Source: Flavobacterium pectinovorum (GTDB taxonomy: Bacteria; Bacteroidota; Bacteroidia; Flavobacteriales; Flavobacteriaceae). From it: a stretch of DNA of 64,000 nt. The notes beneath the pieces are model-generated. The model did not search any database and was not told the origin of the DNA. It saw only the letters and a list, made by a program, of their open reading frames with translations. Shown piece by piece: positions 34,341-43,287 of this stretch (its first letter is position 1; each line of letters opens with the position of its first letter). Where the stretch lies: the NCBI RefSeq assembly GCF_900142715.1, contig NZ_FRBX01000003.1:558001-622000 (forward strand), written 5' to 3'. The position numbers were made by a program, and so were the translations under genes.

Positions 34341-36563
34341 CTACAAAATCAGCAACCCAAACTCACGCAAAGTATTAATTGGTTTTGAATACCAAAACAA
34401 TTCAAAATCATCTAATTGAGTTTCAAAGTCAGCTTTTATTTCCTGAAAAGTATAATTTTTACCATTTGAAATAGCAATCTTTTTTAAGATATCAATCAGC
34501 CATTCTCCTTCATTTTTATTGGTTTGAATGTTGAAGCTTTCTTTTTTATCATGAAAAGTAAAGGTCATCATTTCCCATGTTTGGCCTTTTTTTGATTTTG
34601 TGAAATATTCAACAGAAGGTTTTCCTCCCAACCAAACCACTTTTGCATTTGGTTTTGTGTTGAAATCATTTGTGTCTTCAAGTGCATTAAAAATAAAATA
34701 CGGATCAATTTTAGTTTTCGGAATTTTAAAATCGAACCAATCCTGAAGTTCGTAATCAAAACAAATTCCGTGCATGAAATTAAAAAGCGATTTTTTTAGT
34801 CCGAAACTAAATTTATCGTGGTTGATTCCTGTAGCATCGGTGTAATCAATATCATTATTGGCAAAAGTTCCAATGGCTTCTGTTATTTTTGTTACACCAA
34901 ATTTCTCCGGATATAAACCAACTGGACTATGTGCTGTCATCGCAAATTGATGCCAAAAACCAGATTGCAAAATTCCGGCTTCAAATAACTGACGAACCAT
35001 TTCTAAGCTGTCAATTGTTTCCTGAACAGTTTGTGTTGGATATCCATACATTAAATACGCATGAACCATGATTCCGGCTTCGGTAAAATTACGGGTTACC
35101 TTTGCAACTTGTTCAACCGTTACACCTTTGTCTATTAATTTCAATAATCGGTCCGAAGCAACTTCTAATCCTCCGGAAACGGCAATACAACCAGAAGCTT
35201 TTAGCAATAAACATAAATCTTTAGAAAAGCTTTTTTCAAATCGAATGTTTGTCCACCAGGTAACCGCTAGTTTTCTTCGCAAAATTTCCAAAGCCAAAGC
35301 ACGCATTAAAGCTGGTGGCGCAGCTTCGTCAACAAAATGAAAGCCATTTTGACCCGTTTGCTGCATCATATCTTCCATTCTATCACACAACAAATTAGCC
35401 GCAACAGGTTCATACACTTTGATATAATCTAAAGAGATATCACAAAAAGTACATTTTCCCCAATAACATCCGTGCGCCATTGTGAGTTTGTTCCAGCGTC
35501 CGTCGCTCCACATTCTATGCATTGGATTTACGATTTCGATAACAGAAATGTATTTATCCAAAGACAAATCAGAATAATCAGGCGTTCCGACTTGTGCTTG
35601 TTTGTAATCGTGTTTTAAGGAATTGTTTTTATAGACCACTTTTCCATCTTCCAATAAAAAAGTTCGCTTATATGAATTGGCATTTGGGTTTTCCAGATTG
35701 AAAATTAATTTTTCAATTGGCACTTCGCCATCATCTAAAGTAATAAAATCAAAGAATTCGAAAACGCGAGCATCAGAAAGAGAACGTAATTCGGTATTTG
35801 GAAAACCGCCGCCCATTGAAATTTTAATTTCCGGATGGTTTTGTTTTATCCATTGTGCACATCGAAAAGAGCTGTATAAATTCCCCGGAAAGGGAACAGA
35901 AATCAGGAAAAAAGTTGGTTTGATAATTTCAATTTTTTCTTTTAAAATCGAAATTAAAATTGAATCTATATAAGTTGGTTTCTGCTGTAAAGCCTGATAT
36001 AATTCATCAAAAGAATTTGCGCTTCGGCCTAAACGCTCTGCATATCGGCTAAAGCCAAAATTTTCGTCGACACATTCTACAATAAAATCCGAAATATCTT
36101 CAAGGTATAAAGTGGCCAGATGTTTTGCTTTATCCTGCGTTCCCATTGTCCCAAAAGCCCAATCAAGTTCTTCCAATTGCGCAAAACGAGAAGCTTCGGG
36201 CAGAAAATCTTCCTGACAAATCTGTAAAGCCAAAGTTGGATTTTTTCCCTGCAAAAACTGAATTACAGCATCAATCGTTTTAATGTATTCATCCTGTAAA
36301 GCAAAAATACGTTTTGAATTATCTGAAATATCTTGATTCAGGCTTTCAAACCTGAAACCTGAAACTTCAAACAAATCAATTAAACCTTTCTTCGAAAACA
36401 ATTCTAAAATCACATCAATACCCAAATCTGCCTGAACCGATTCGATATTTTTTGTATTTAAAAATCCTTTTATATACGCAGTCGCCGGATACGGAGTATT
36501 CAGCTGTGTAAAAGGAGGTGTAACGATGAAGAGTTTGCTTTTCAAAAGAATTATTTTTTGCAA
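34341..36563 (-). CDS. B12-binding-type radical SAM protein with CX4CX2C motif
   Basis: The 740-residue protein has an N-terminal region and a cobalamin-binding-like segment (about 205-290, ISMGGGFPNTELR, DDGE). The radical SAM core (about 355-560) begins at AHGCYWGKCTFCD, with cysteines C366, C371 and C374. This spacing is CX4CX2C instead of the usual CX3CX2C. GGLEVASDRLLKLIDKGVTVEQV and YLMYGYPTQTVQETID are core elements. The substrate is unknown. An alternative start near KLFIVTPPF (residue 10) would be without ATG, so the ATG at 36563 is kept. Confidence 0.85.
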   Translation of the reverse strand: MQKIILLKSKLFIVTPPFTQLNTPYPATAYIKGFLNTKNIESVQADLGIDVILELFSKKGLIDLFEVSGFRFESLNQDISDNSKRIFALQDEYIKTIDAVIQFLQGKNPTLALQICQEDFLPEASRFAQLEELDWAFGTMGTQDKAKHLATLYLEDISDFIVECVDENFGFSRYAERLGRSANSFDELYQALQQKPTYIDSILISILKEKIEIIKPTFFLISVPFPGNLYSSFRCAQWIKQNHPEIKISMGGGFPNTELRSLSDARVFEFFDFITLDDGEVPIEKLIFNLENPNANSYKRTFLLEDGKVVYKNNSLKHDYKQAQVGTPDYSDLSLDKYISVIEIVNPMHRMWSDGRWNKLTMAHGCYWGKCTFCDISLDYIKVYEPVAANLLCDRMEDMMQQTGQNGFHFVDEAAPPALMRALALEILRRKLAVTWWTNIRFEKSFSKDLCLLLKASGCIAVSGGLEVASDRLLKLIDKGVTVEQVAKVTRNFTEAGIMVHAYLMYGYPTQTVQETIDSLEMVRQLFEAGILQSGFWHQFAMTAHSPVGLYPEKFGVTKITEAIGTFANNDIDYTDATGINHDKFSFGLKKSLFNFMHGICFDYELQDWFDFKIPKTKIDPYFIFNALEDTNDFNTKPNAKVVWLGGKPSVEYFTKSKKGQTWEMMTFTFHDKKESFNIQTNKNEGEWLIDILKKIAISNGKNYTFQEIKADFETQLDDFELFWYSKPINTLREFGLLIL

Positions 36564-36626
36564 AAATACGGGATATTTAGAGACTTTTTGTGAAAAGATT
36601 AAAAGGAGTTTTTAGTTTCATTTTTA

Positions 36627-36700
36627 AACCACAAAGTCCGCAATCCCGATAGTTATCGAAGTTGTGGACTTTGTATATGTTTTTGCAAAACTTTGTGGTT
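36627..36700. repeat. AACCACAAAGT palindrome
   Basis: Outer 11-base arms (36627-36637, 36690-36700) pair perfectly. An inner pairing of ACAAAGTCC with GGACTTTGT competes with it, so two alternative hairpins are possible. It lies between the MHS transporter stop and the radical SAM start on the minus strand, and is a probable terminator of the former. Confidence 0.7.
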
Positions 36701-36706
36701 AAGATC

Positions 36707-37984
36707 CTAAAACTTATGCTCCTCTTTACTAATTACCAAAAATGAGATCAAAGAAATAAATGCTGCTCCCATTAAATAAAAACCTACATAACTCACATTA
36801 TATGTTGATGCCAGCCAAATTGCAATCATAGGCGCAAATGCCGCACCCAAAATTCCAGCCATATTAAAAGTTAATGATGCTCCCGAATAACGAACATTTG
36901 TTGGAAACAACTCTGATAGAAAAGTTCCTAACGGGCCATAAGTAAATCCCATTAAAGACATTCCGATACAGGCAAAAGTCGTAACCAAAACAATATTACC
37001 AGAACTTAAAAAATAAGAAAAGAAGAAGCCAAAAACAGCTATAGCTGCTGTAGCTATAATAAGCATTTTACGACGGCCTATTTTATCTGCAACTACAGCC
37101 GAAACCGGAATAAAAAGGGCAAAAAACAATACCGAAAATAATTGTATTAATAATCCATTTCTTTTAACAATTCCTAAATCTGATGTAGCCCAGCTCAATG
37201 TAAAAACGGTCATTAAATAAAATACCAAAAAGGTTGTAATGGCAGAAAATGTCCCGAAAATTAATTGATTTTTATAGGATTTAACCAGCGTTAAAAACGG
37301 AATTTTCACTTCTTCATGCGCATTTTTAGAATTTTCAAAAGAAGGTGTTTCTGTAATTTTAGTTCGGATATAAAAACCTACTACCACCAAAAGAGAACTG
37401 GCAATAAACGGAATTCTCCATCCATAATCCATAAAATCTTCATTGCTCATTGAATCTGTTAACAATAAAAAAGTTCCTCCGGAAAGCAGTAATCCTATTG
37501 GAGCTCCCAATTGCGGAAACATTCCATACCAGGCACGTTTATTCGGCGGTGCATTTTCGATGGCCAACAAAACAGCGCCTCCCCATTCGCCTCCTAAACC
37601 AACACCTTGCCCAAATCGGCAAAGCATTAACAATAAGGGAGCAGCAACACCAATACTGGCATAACTTGGCAAAAATCCAATGGTAACTGTTGAAATACCC
37701 ATTGTTAGTAAAGCAGCTACTAAAGTAAATTTACGTCCAATTTTATCTCCATAATGCCCAAAAAAAGCAGACCCCAAGGGACGCGATAAAAAGGCAATTG
37801 AAAAAGTAGCTAAAGATTCCAGAGTTGCCATCGTCGAATCTGCACCCGGAAAAAATAATTGTGGAAAAACCAATACTGCTGCATTGGCATAAATATAAAA
37901 ATCAAAAAACTCGATTGTGGTTCCAATTAAGGATCCAAAAAGAATATGTTTTAAGGAATTCTTTTGGGCAGGATTATTTTTCAT
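36707..37984 (-). CDS. MHS-family MFS transporter
   Basis: The start at ATG 37984 (425 residues) is preferred over 38065, since MKNNPAQKNSLKHILFGSLIGTTIEFFDFYIY is the normal beginning of metabolite:H+ symporters. Twelve membrane segments are visible. The MHS signatures are SRPLGSAFFGHYGDKIGRKFTL and GQGVGLGGEWGGAVLLAIENAP. Relatives carry shikimate, proline, citrate or alpha-ketoglutarate; the substrate here cannot be named. It is separated from the downstream radical SAM gene by a palindrome. Confidence 0.92.
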   Translation of the reverse strand: MKNNPAQKNSLKHILFGSLIGTTIEFFDFYIYANAAVLVFPQLFFPGADSTMATLESLATFSIAFLSRPLGSAFFGHYGDKIGRKFTLVAALLTMGISTVTIGFLPSYASIGVAAPLLLMLCRFGQGVGLGGEWGGAVLLAIENAPPNKRAWYGMFPQLGAPIGLLLSGGTFLLLTDSMSNEDFMDYGWRIPFIASSLLVVVGFYIRTKITETPSFENSKNAHEEVKIPFLTLVKSYKNQLIFGTFSAITTFLVFYLMTVFTLSWATSDLGIVKRNGLLIQLFSVLFFALFIPVSAVVADKIGRRKMLIIATAAIAVFGFFFSYFLSSGNIVLVTTFACIGMSLMGFTYGPLGTFLSELFPTNVRYSGASLTFNMAGILGAAFAPMIAIWLASTYNVSYVGFYLMGAAFISLISFLVISKEEHKF

Positions 37985-38256
37985 GCAAAATAGATATATC
38001 TTTTTTTTGATTACAAAAATATAGTTTCGTTGTGAATATTTCACATTTAGAACAAATAGTTTCAATACACTTATTCTTTTTTAACAAATTAGGCTTATTT
38101 TACATTTTAAATAAATTTGAATTTAATCAAAACTAAAAACTTGATTAGATGAACTTTAAAACAAAAAACGAAAATCAAATCTTAAGCATTCGTTAAAAAC
38201 ACTTTTAAGTATATATTTTCATTAAATTTACAGCTGTCAAAAATAAATCTAAAATT

Positions 38257-39846
38257 ATGCCCACCGACTGTATCAGCTACCAAAACTCAGGATATTTTTC
38301 TAAATTGATACAAGATTACTTAGATCAAAAACCCGAACTACAATCTCTATACAATCATTTTCCAACGCTGGAAAACTTTGAAAAACAAATCGTTGAAAAA
38401 CAATCGAATTTTAATAACAATAACCGAATTCCGCTTGTTGCCACTTTAAAAAAGCAATATCAAAACATTGAAATTTCTGATTCTACGAAGCAAAATATCG
38501 AGCTTCTGGCTCTAGAAAATACTTTTACAATTACTACAGGACATCAATTAAACTTGTTTAGTGGTCCGCTGTATTTTTTATATAAAATTATTTCAACGAT
38601 TAATCTTACCAAAGAATTAAAATCAAAATATCCGACATATAATTTTGTTCCCATTTATTGGATGGCAACAGAAGATCACGATTTTGAAGAGATCAATTAT
38701 TTTAATTTTAAAGGAAAAAAATTCAGATGGAATAAAGAAAGTACTGGTCCTGTTGGCAGACTTTCGACAGAAGGCTTAGCGGAGTTTTTCGAAATTTATT
38801 CCTTAGAATTAGGCTCAAGTACAAATGCCGGCGTTCTGAAAAAACTTTTTGAAGAAGCTTATTTAAAACACGAAAACCTTGCTGATGCCACACGTTTTTT
38901 GGCCGATAGTTTATTCGCTCAATATGGTTTAGTAATTCTTGATGCCGATGATGCCGATTTAAAACGTGCTTTTATTCCTTTTGTAAAAGAAGAATTAGAA
39001 AATCAGACTTCTTTTAAAGCTGTTCAGCAAACGACAGAACAATTGCAGGATTACACTGTTCAGGTTAATCCACGTGAAATCAATTTATTTTATATTGAAG
39101 ATACTTTGCGTGAGCGAATTATTTTTGAAAATGATAAATACTTTGTAAACAACACTAAAATTTCATTTTCAAAAGAAGAAATTCTAAAATTATTAGAAAG
39201 TAATCCTGAAAAATTTAGTCCAAATGTGATTATGCGTCCGCTATATCAGGAAATTATTCTGCCAAATTTATGCTACATTGGCGGAGGCGGAGAAATTGCA
39301 TATTGGCTGGAATTAAAATCATTTTTTAATGCCGTAAACATCACTTTTCCGATGCTTTTGGTTCGAAATTCAGTTCTTTTAAGCACCGAAAAACAAGCTA
39401 AAAAAGCTGATAATTTAAATTTAAGCTGGAAAGACCTGTTTACAAAACCTGCCGATTTAGTTAATACAATCACACATAAATTATCTGCTTTTCCAATTGA
39501 TTTAACGCCACAAAAAGAAACGTTAGAAAAACAATTTGAATATCTTTACGAATTAGCACAGCAAACCGACAAATCATTTACCGGAGCTGTAAAAGCACAA
39601 GAAGTAAAGCAAAAAAAAGGTTTAGAAAATCTTGAAAAAAGATTATTAAAGGCACAAAAACGAAAATTAGATTCAGAATTGCAGCGCGTTACAGATTTAC
39701 AATGCGAGTTATTCCCGAATCAAAGTTTACAGGAACGTCAATCTAATTTTTCTGAATTTTATTTAGAAAAAGGCGAGCAATTAATTCCGCTTTTAATTCA
39801 AAAACTAAAACCATTAGAAACGAATTTTAATATAATTATGATATAA
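38257..39846 (+). CDS. bshC: Bacillithiol biosynthesis cysteine-adding enzyme BshC
   Basis: The 529-residue protein matches BshC: TTGHQLNLFSGPLYFLYKIISTINL, NFVPIYWMATEDHDFEEINYF, NVIMRPLYQEIILPNLCYIGGGGEIAYWLELK, and a coiled-coil (about 425-490, with EQKKGLENLEKRLLKAQKR-like heptads). It adds cysteine to GlcN-malate as the last step of bacillithiol synthesis. bshA and bshB are not in the window, as is normal in Flavobacteria where the genes are scattered. A weak -7-like TAAATTTA lies at 38223-38230. Confidence 0.95.
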   Translation: MPTDCISYQNSGYFSKLIQDYLDQKPELQSLYNHFPTLENFEKQIVEKQSNFNNNNRIPLVATLKKQYQNIEISDSTKQNIELLALENTFTITTGHQLNLFSGPLYFLYKIISTINLTKELKSKYPTYNFVPIYWMATEDHDFEEINYFNFKGKKFRWNKESTGPVGRLSTEGLAEFFEIYSLELGSSTNAGVLKKLFEEAYLKHENLADATRFLADSLFAQYGLVILDADDADLKRAFIPFVKEELENQTSFKAVQQTTEQLQDYTVQVNPREINLFYIEDTLRERIIFENDKYFVNNTKISFSKEEILKLLESNPEKFSPNVIMRPLYQEIILPNLCYIGGGGEIAYWLELKSFFNAVNITFPMLLVRNSVLLSTEKQAKKADNLNLSWKDLFTKPADLVNTITHKLSAFPIDLTPQKETLEKQFEYLYELAQQTDKSFTGAVKAQEVKQKKGLENLEKRLLKAQKRKLDSELQRVTDLQCELFPNQSLQERQSNFSEFYLEKGEQLIPLLIQKLKPLETNFNIIMI

Positions 39847-39850
39847 AAAA

Positions 39851-39924
39851 TGTTTGCCACGAATTTTCACGAACGTGAATCCTTAAGAAAAATTCGTGGA
39901 AATTTGTGCAATTCGTGGCAAACA
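39851..39924. repeat. GCCACGAATT palindrome after bshC
   Basis: Inverted arms beginning TGTTTGCCACGAATT (39851-39865) and ending AATTCGTGGCAAACA (39910-39924) pair perfectly over 15 bases; pairing continues imperfectly inward. It lies 4 bases past the bshC stop and probably ends its transcript. Confidence 0.8.
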
Positions 39925-40036
39925 AAAACAATAAAGTAATAATCATCAGAATAAATAACCGCCTCTTCTGAAATTATTGCCTCTCTAAACCAAATAGTAA
40001 CCTTTAAAACAAAAACTAACCTATTACCAAAAAACT

Positions 40037-41308
40037 ATGACCAGAGAGCGCTTGATTTCATTGGATGTCTTCAGAGGATTAACTATTTTATTAATGACTA
40101 TTGTAAACAACCCCGGCGATTGGGGCAATGTTTATCCGCCACTTTTACACGCCGAATGGCACGGCTGCACCCTAACCGATTTGGTGTTTCCTTTCTTTGT
40201 TTTTATTATGGGAGTTGCAGTTCCGCTTGCAATGCCAGATAAAATCTACGACCAAACAACTTTCAATAAAATTTTGGTTCGTTCCTTACGAATGTTCTGT
40301 TTAGGGATATTTTTTAACTTTTTCGGCAAAATACAATTATTGGGTCTGGAAGGAATTCCACTTCTTATTGGTCGTTTAGCAATCACAATTGCAGTTGGTT
40401 ACGCCTTAATGGGAAGTTTTAATTCTAAAGTCAAAAATATTCTGGCTTTTTCTATTCTATTTATATACTTATTTTTAGCCTATAGCGGAATTGAAGCGTA
40501 TCACGACGTACGTCTTCCGGGAGTTTTACAACGAATTGCCATTGTGTATTTTGTAGTTTCACTGTTGTATTTAAAAACCTCTCAAAAAACACAAATTATA
40601 ACAGGAGCTGTTTTATTATTGGGTTATTGGGCGTTAATGACGTTAATTCCTGTTCCGGGAGTTGGTTTTGCCAATCTGGAGAAAGGAACTAATTTAGCAG
40701 CATGGCTTGATAGCGTTTTATTAAAAGGCCATATGTACCGAGGAACCGTAACCTGGGACCCGGAAGGAATTCTAAGTACAATCCCTTCAATTGTAAACGG
40801 AATTATAGGTTTACTAATTGGCCAAATATTAATGCGTGAAATATCTAAAACGCAAAAAGCCACAAAAATAGCCATTGCCGGTATAGCACTTATTATTGCT
40901 GGTTTACTTTGGAATATTGTTTTTCCAATCAACAAATCAATCTGGACAAGCAGTTACGTTTTATATACCACAGGATTAGCAGCCACATTTCTATCAATCT
41001 TATATTATGTAATTGATATCGCTGATTATAAAAAAGGATTTAAACCATTTTTAATTTGGGGCGTAAATCCTATGATTGTATTTTTTACTTCTCAAATTAT
41101 TCCACAGGCTTTAGTAATGATAGAATTCCAAAATCCGCATAATCCTGAAGAAAAAATCAATCTTTTAAGTTATCTGTATGGTTTCGGAATTGCTCCATTC
41201 TTCAGTAATCCAATGACAGCTTCTTTGGCAGGCGCATTGGTTTACGTTTGCATCTGGACATTCATTTTATGGATATTCTACAAAAATAAACTGATTTTCA
41301 AAGTCTAA
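40037..41308 (+). CDS. DUF5009 acyltransferase-like membrane protein (NagX/heparan-glucosaminide acetyltransferase type), copy 1
   Basis: The 423-residue protein has about 11 membrane segments. The family start RLISLDVFRGLTILLMTIVNNPG and CTLTDLVFPFFVFIMGVAVPLAM are visible, as are FLIWGVNPMIVFFTSQIIPQ near the end. Relatives include the lysosomal heparan-alpha-glucosaminide N-acetyltransferase, suggesting acyl transfer to an extracytoplasmic sugar. The target is unknown. A paralogue of similar length lies at 53325-54527. It is a single gene followed by the ACCATATAAGT repeat. Confidence 0.85.
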   Translation: MTRERLISLDVFRGLTILLMTIVNNPGDWGNVYPPLLHAEWHGCTLTDLVFPFFVFIMGVAVPLAMPDKIYDQTTFNKILVRSLRMFCLGIFFNFFGKIQLLGLEGIPLLIGRLAITIAVGYALMGSFNSKVKNILAFSILFIYLFLAYSGIEAYHDVRLPGVLQRIAIVYFVVSLLYLKTSQKTQIITGAVLLLGYWALMTLIPVPGVGFANLEKGTNLAAWLDSVLLKGHMYRGTVTWDPEGILSTIPSIVNGIIGLLIGQILMREISKTQKATKIAIAGIALIIAGLLWNIVFPINKSIWTSSYVLYTTGLAATFLSILYYVIDIADYKKGFKPFLIWGVNPMIVFFTSQIIPQALVMIEFQNPHNPEEKINLLSYLYGFGIAPFFSNPMTASLAGALVYVCIWTFILWIFYKNKLIFKV

Positions 41309-41320
41309 TTATTTCTTTTC

Positions 41321-41420
41321 ACCATATAAGTTATATAAGTTCATTTTAGTAATGCTGCATATTTTTTAGATCTACAATCTATACGCAAGTAATTAAATGA
41401 ACTTATATAACTTATATGGT
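41321..41420. repeat. ACCATATAAGT palindromic repeat, copy 2
   Basis: Arms at 41321-41347 and 41394-41420 are perfect 27-base inverted copies around a 46-base loop. The right arm begins an in-frame ATG (41397) that artificially extends the ndk reading frame. The copy at 18847-18923 shares the arms but not the loop, as expected of a dispersed hairpin repeat. Confidence 0.9.
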
Positions 41421-41495
41421 TTAAAAAAATTACTCAAAACATCATTCTGTAGTGTTTTAATTATGAATTTATTAAAATCAATTCATAAAAAAGTC

Positions 41496-41503
41496 TATTT
41501 TTG
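41496..41503 (+). promoter_or_regulatory. Candidate -7 element (TATTTTTG) for ndk
   Basis: TATTTTTG matches TAnnTTTG and lies 22 bases before the ndk ATG. This position supports the start at 41526, since the upstream ATG at 41397 would precede the promoter. Confidence 0.5.
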
Positions 41504-41525
41504 CACAAAATTTAAAAACACAAAA

Positions 41526-41945
41526 ATGGCAACAAATAGAACTTTTACAATGATTAAGCCAGATGCTGTAGCAAATGGACACATCGGGAATATCTTAGCA
41601 ATGATTACAAACGGAGGTTTCAAAATCGTTTCATTAAAATTAACTCAATTAACTGTAGCTGATGCTAAAGCATTTTACGCAGTTCACGCAGAAAGACCTT
41701 TCTACGGAGAATTAGTTGAATTCATGTCACGCGGACCAATTGTTGCTGCAATTTTAGAAAAAGACAACGCTGTAGAAGATTTCAGAACTTTAATTGGAGC
41801 TACAAATCCAGCTGAAGCTGCTGAAGGAACTATTCGTAAAGCATACGCAACTTCTATCGGAGAAAATGCAGTTCACGGTTCTGATAGCGACGAAAACGCT
41901 GCTATCGAAGGTGCATTTCACTTTGCTGGAAGAGAGCAGTTCTAA
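41526..41945 (+). CDS. ndk: Nucleoside diphosphate kinase
   Basis: The 139-residue protein starts at [18 protein letters not shown], the standard beginning of the family. The phosphoacceptor is H117 in [12 protein letters not shown], and [17 protein letters not shown] is conserved. It transfers the gamma phosphate between nucleoside triphosphates and diphosphates in the cytoplasm. An in-frame ATG at 41397 inside a palindromic repeat is rejected. A terminator follows 36 bases after the stop. Confidence 0.97.
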   Translation: MATNRTFTMIKPDAVANGHIGNILAMITNGGFKIVSLKLTQLTVADAKAFYAVHAERPFYGELVEFMSRGPIVAAILEKDNAVEDFRTLIGATNPAEAAEGTIRKAYATSIGENAVHGSDSDENAAIEGAFHFAGREQF

Positions 41946-41981
41946 ATTTAGATTTCTAAATTTAGATTTTAGATTAAAATA

Positions 41982-42014
41982 AAAAATCCCGTTTCAAATT
42001 GAAACGGGATTTTT
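41982..42014. terminator. Bidirectional terminator between ndk and DUF721
   Basis: A perfect 14-bp stem AAAAATCCCGTTTC/GAAACGGGATTTTT with loop AAATT carries A and T runs on both sides, so it works for both convergent genes. It is enclosed by a wider inverted repeat of AATCTAAAATCT-type words (about 41958-41975 with 42041-42074). Confidence 0.9.
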
Positions 42015-42072
42015 CTTTATAAGCTATTTACAAAGTTCAGCCAATCTAAAATCTGAACTCTAAAATCTAAAA

Positions 42073-42369
42073 TTATCTAAGAACAACCTCTTTAACAACC
42101 TCTCGCCCTAATTCCTCATTAATCATTTTAACGATTTTCGATTTTCCGTGACTCAATTCTTCTCTTAAAACTGCCGATCCAAGTTCAACATACAAAGTAC
42201 TTCCCTTTAAAACTACATTTTTTGTATATGTGTTTACACCATTCCCCATCAATTGTCTCCAGGCTTCTTTTACATCAATCTGATCCATTCCGGGCTGTAA
42301 TTTATTCACCTGGATAATCTGTTGCAAAACAGCCCCAATCGTACTTTCGTTATTTAGTCTTTTTGCCAT
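42073..42369 (-). CDS. DUF721 (DciA-like) protein
   Basis: The 98-residue protein is a single DUF721 domain (ESTIGAVLQQIIQVNKLQPGMDQIDVKEAWRQLMG..., LYVELGSAVLREELSHGKSKIVKMIN). Distant relatives (DciA) load or support the replicative helicase; the short Bacteroidota form is not characterised. Its start overlaps the upstream lipoprotein gene by 20 bases, so the two are co-translated. Confidence 0.85.
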   Translation of the reverse strand: MAKRLNNESTIGAVLQQIIQVNKLQPGMDQIDVKEAWRQLMGNGVNTYTKNVVLKGSTLYVELGSAVLREELSHGKSKIVKMINEELGREVVKEVVLR

Positions 42370-42790
42370 CGTTTAAAATATTTATTGGTCCTGCTTTTTT
42401 ATAATGATATTCTTTATCCTGATCATTCTTTACCACAAAAGTTTCATCAGAAATTGAAATTAATTCCTCGCTCCACTTTGCATAATCCGTTTTATAATCC
42501 AAAAAAGTTCCTTTATCTGTAAATCTAACCGAAACGTTTTCAAATGTATCCGTTGTTAAAAAAGTTCCGTCAAGCTGTGCCATCACTTTCGTTCGGGTCC
42601 CTTTATTTCCTTTCATCTGAAAAAAATCAAAGTTCTCATTCATTCCATATGCCTTTTCTTCGCCTTTATCAAAAACCACTTTTTCGATTTCCCAGTAACC
42701 ATTTAGTTTTGCAATATCCGCAGGTTTAATTTCTTGCTTACAGCTTACAAACAAAAGCGACAAAACCAAAACCATAAAAGTGTTTTTCAT
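42350..42790 (-). CDS. Lipocalin-like small lipoprotein
   Basis: The 146-residue protein has a lipobox VSC (Cys17) and a small beta-barrel-like body with the lipocalin-like start LNGYWEIEKVVFDKG. This pattern is common in Bacteroidota lipoproteins of unknown ligand. It overlaps the DUF721 gene downstream. RNA-like element C lies 52 bases upstream in sense. Confidence 0.75.
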   Translation of the reverse strand: MKNTFMVLVLSLLFVSCKQEIKPADIAKLNGYWEIEKVVFDKGEEKAYGMNENFDFFQMKGNKGTRTKVMAQLDGTFLTTDTFENVSVRFTDKGTFLDYKTDYAKWSEELISISDETFVVKNDQDKEYHYKKAGPINILNDGKKTK

Positions 42791-43089
42791 ATCTATATAT
42801 TAAAAATTCAATATTTTGTTAATCTAGTAATCAGAAGAATAAGGAGCTATTTCCTGCTGTCCGCTATATCTTTTCCCGGCTAAAGAAGCCAGAAAAAGGA
42901 TGCCGCTCCCATCAGGGCTAGGACTCTCGTTTTCAAAAGAAATTTAGTGAACCACAAAGTTAACTTTATATCATTTCAAAAGAAATTAAAATGCATAAAA
43001 ACAAAAATAAGATTGCAGCAAATTATCAACATTTTCAGAATTTGAAAATAGAATTTGATGAAATCTTATAGAAAGTGTGTGATTGGAAA
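42791..43089. other. Gap with RNA-like element C
   Basis: This 299-base stretch contains element C. The rest shows no convincing gene; a 26-codon ORF on the plus strand (42991-43071) has no recognisable features. Confidence 0.7.
42843..42918 (-). ncRNA. Structured RNA-like repeat element C, upstream of the lipocalin-like gene
   Basis: On the minus strand the order is AGCCCTGATGGGAGCGG, CATCCTTTT, a hairpin CTGGCTTCTTTAGCCGG, AAAAGATATAGCGGACAGC, AGGAAATAGCTCC. This is the clearest form of the family seen here and closely parallels element A. It lies 52 bases upstream of the lipoprotein gene in sense. Confidence 0.55.
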
Positions 43090-43269
43090 TTATCGTTTAG
43101 TACGTAATCTTTTCAGTATTCCCATAAAAAATAAAATCAAACCTAAAACCAATAAAACATAGTAAAAAGACAGGCTTTTGTCTCGCAAAACGTTTGCTAA
43201 AACAAAACAAATAACGCTTCCAAAATAAAAAGTAAGAGGCGTTATATTTTTTAAAGAAGAAAAACTCAT
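43090..43269 (-). CDS. Small two-helix membrane protein in the ftsY operon
   Basis: A 59-codon ORF starts at ATG 43269, 18 bases after the ftsY stop on the same strand. The protein begins MSFSSLKNITPLTFYFGSVI and ends with the basic RLRTKR. Two hydrophobic segments (about 10-27 and 34-52) are joined by a charged turn (LRDKS), so a hairpin in the inner membrane is likely. I do not recognise the family. Position, codon use and topology support a real gene. Confidence 0.7.
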   Translation of the reverse strand: MSFSSLKNITPLTFYFGSVICFVLANVLRDKSLSFYYVLLVLGLILFFMGILKRLRTKR

Positions 43270-43287
43270 TGAATTATCTGAAAAATA

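Noticed and set aside
37985..38065. Longer start for the MHS transporter
   Set aside because: The 27 extra residues are not family-like; the ATG at 37984 gives the standard N-terminus.
41397..41525. Upstream ATG extending ndk by 43 residues
   Set aside because: It lies in a palindromic repeat, precedes the likely promoter at 41496 and adds sequence foreign to the family.
42991..43071. 26-codon plus-strand ORF in the gap before the ftsY-linked small gene
   Set aside because: No promoter, no recognisable features and short enough to occur by chance.
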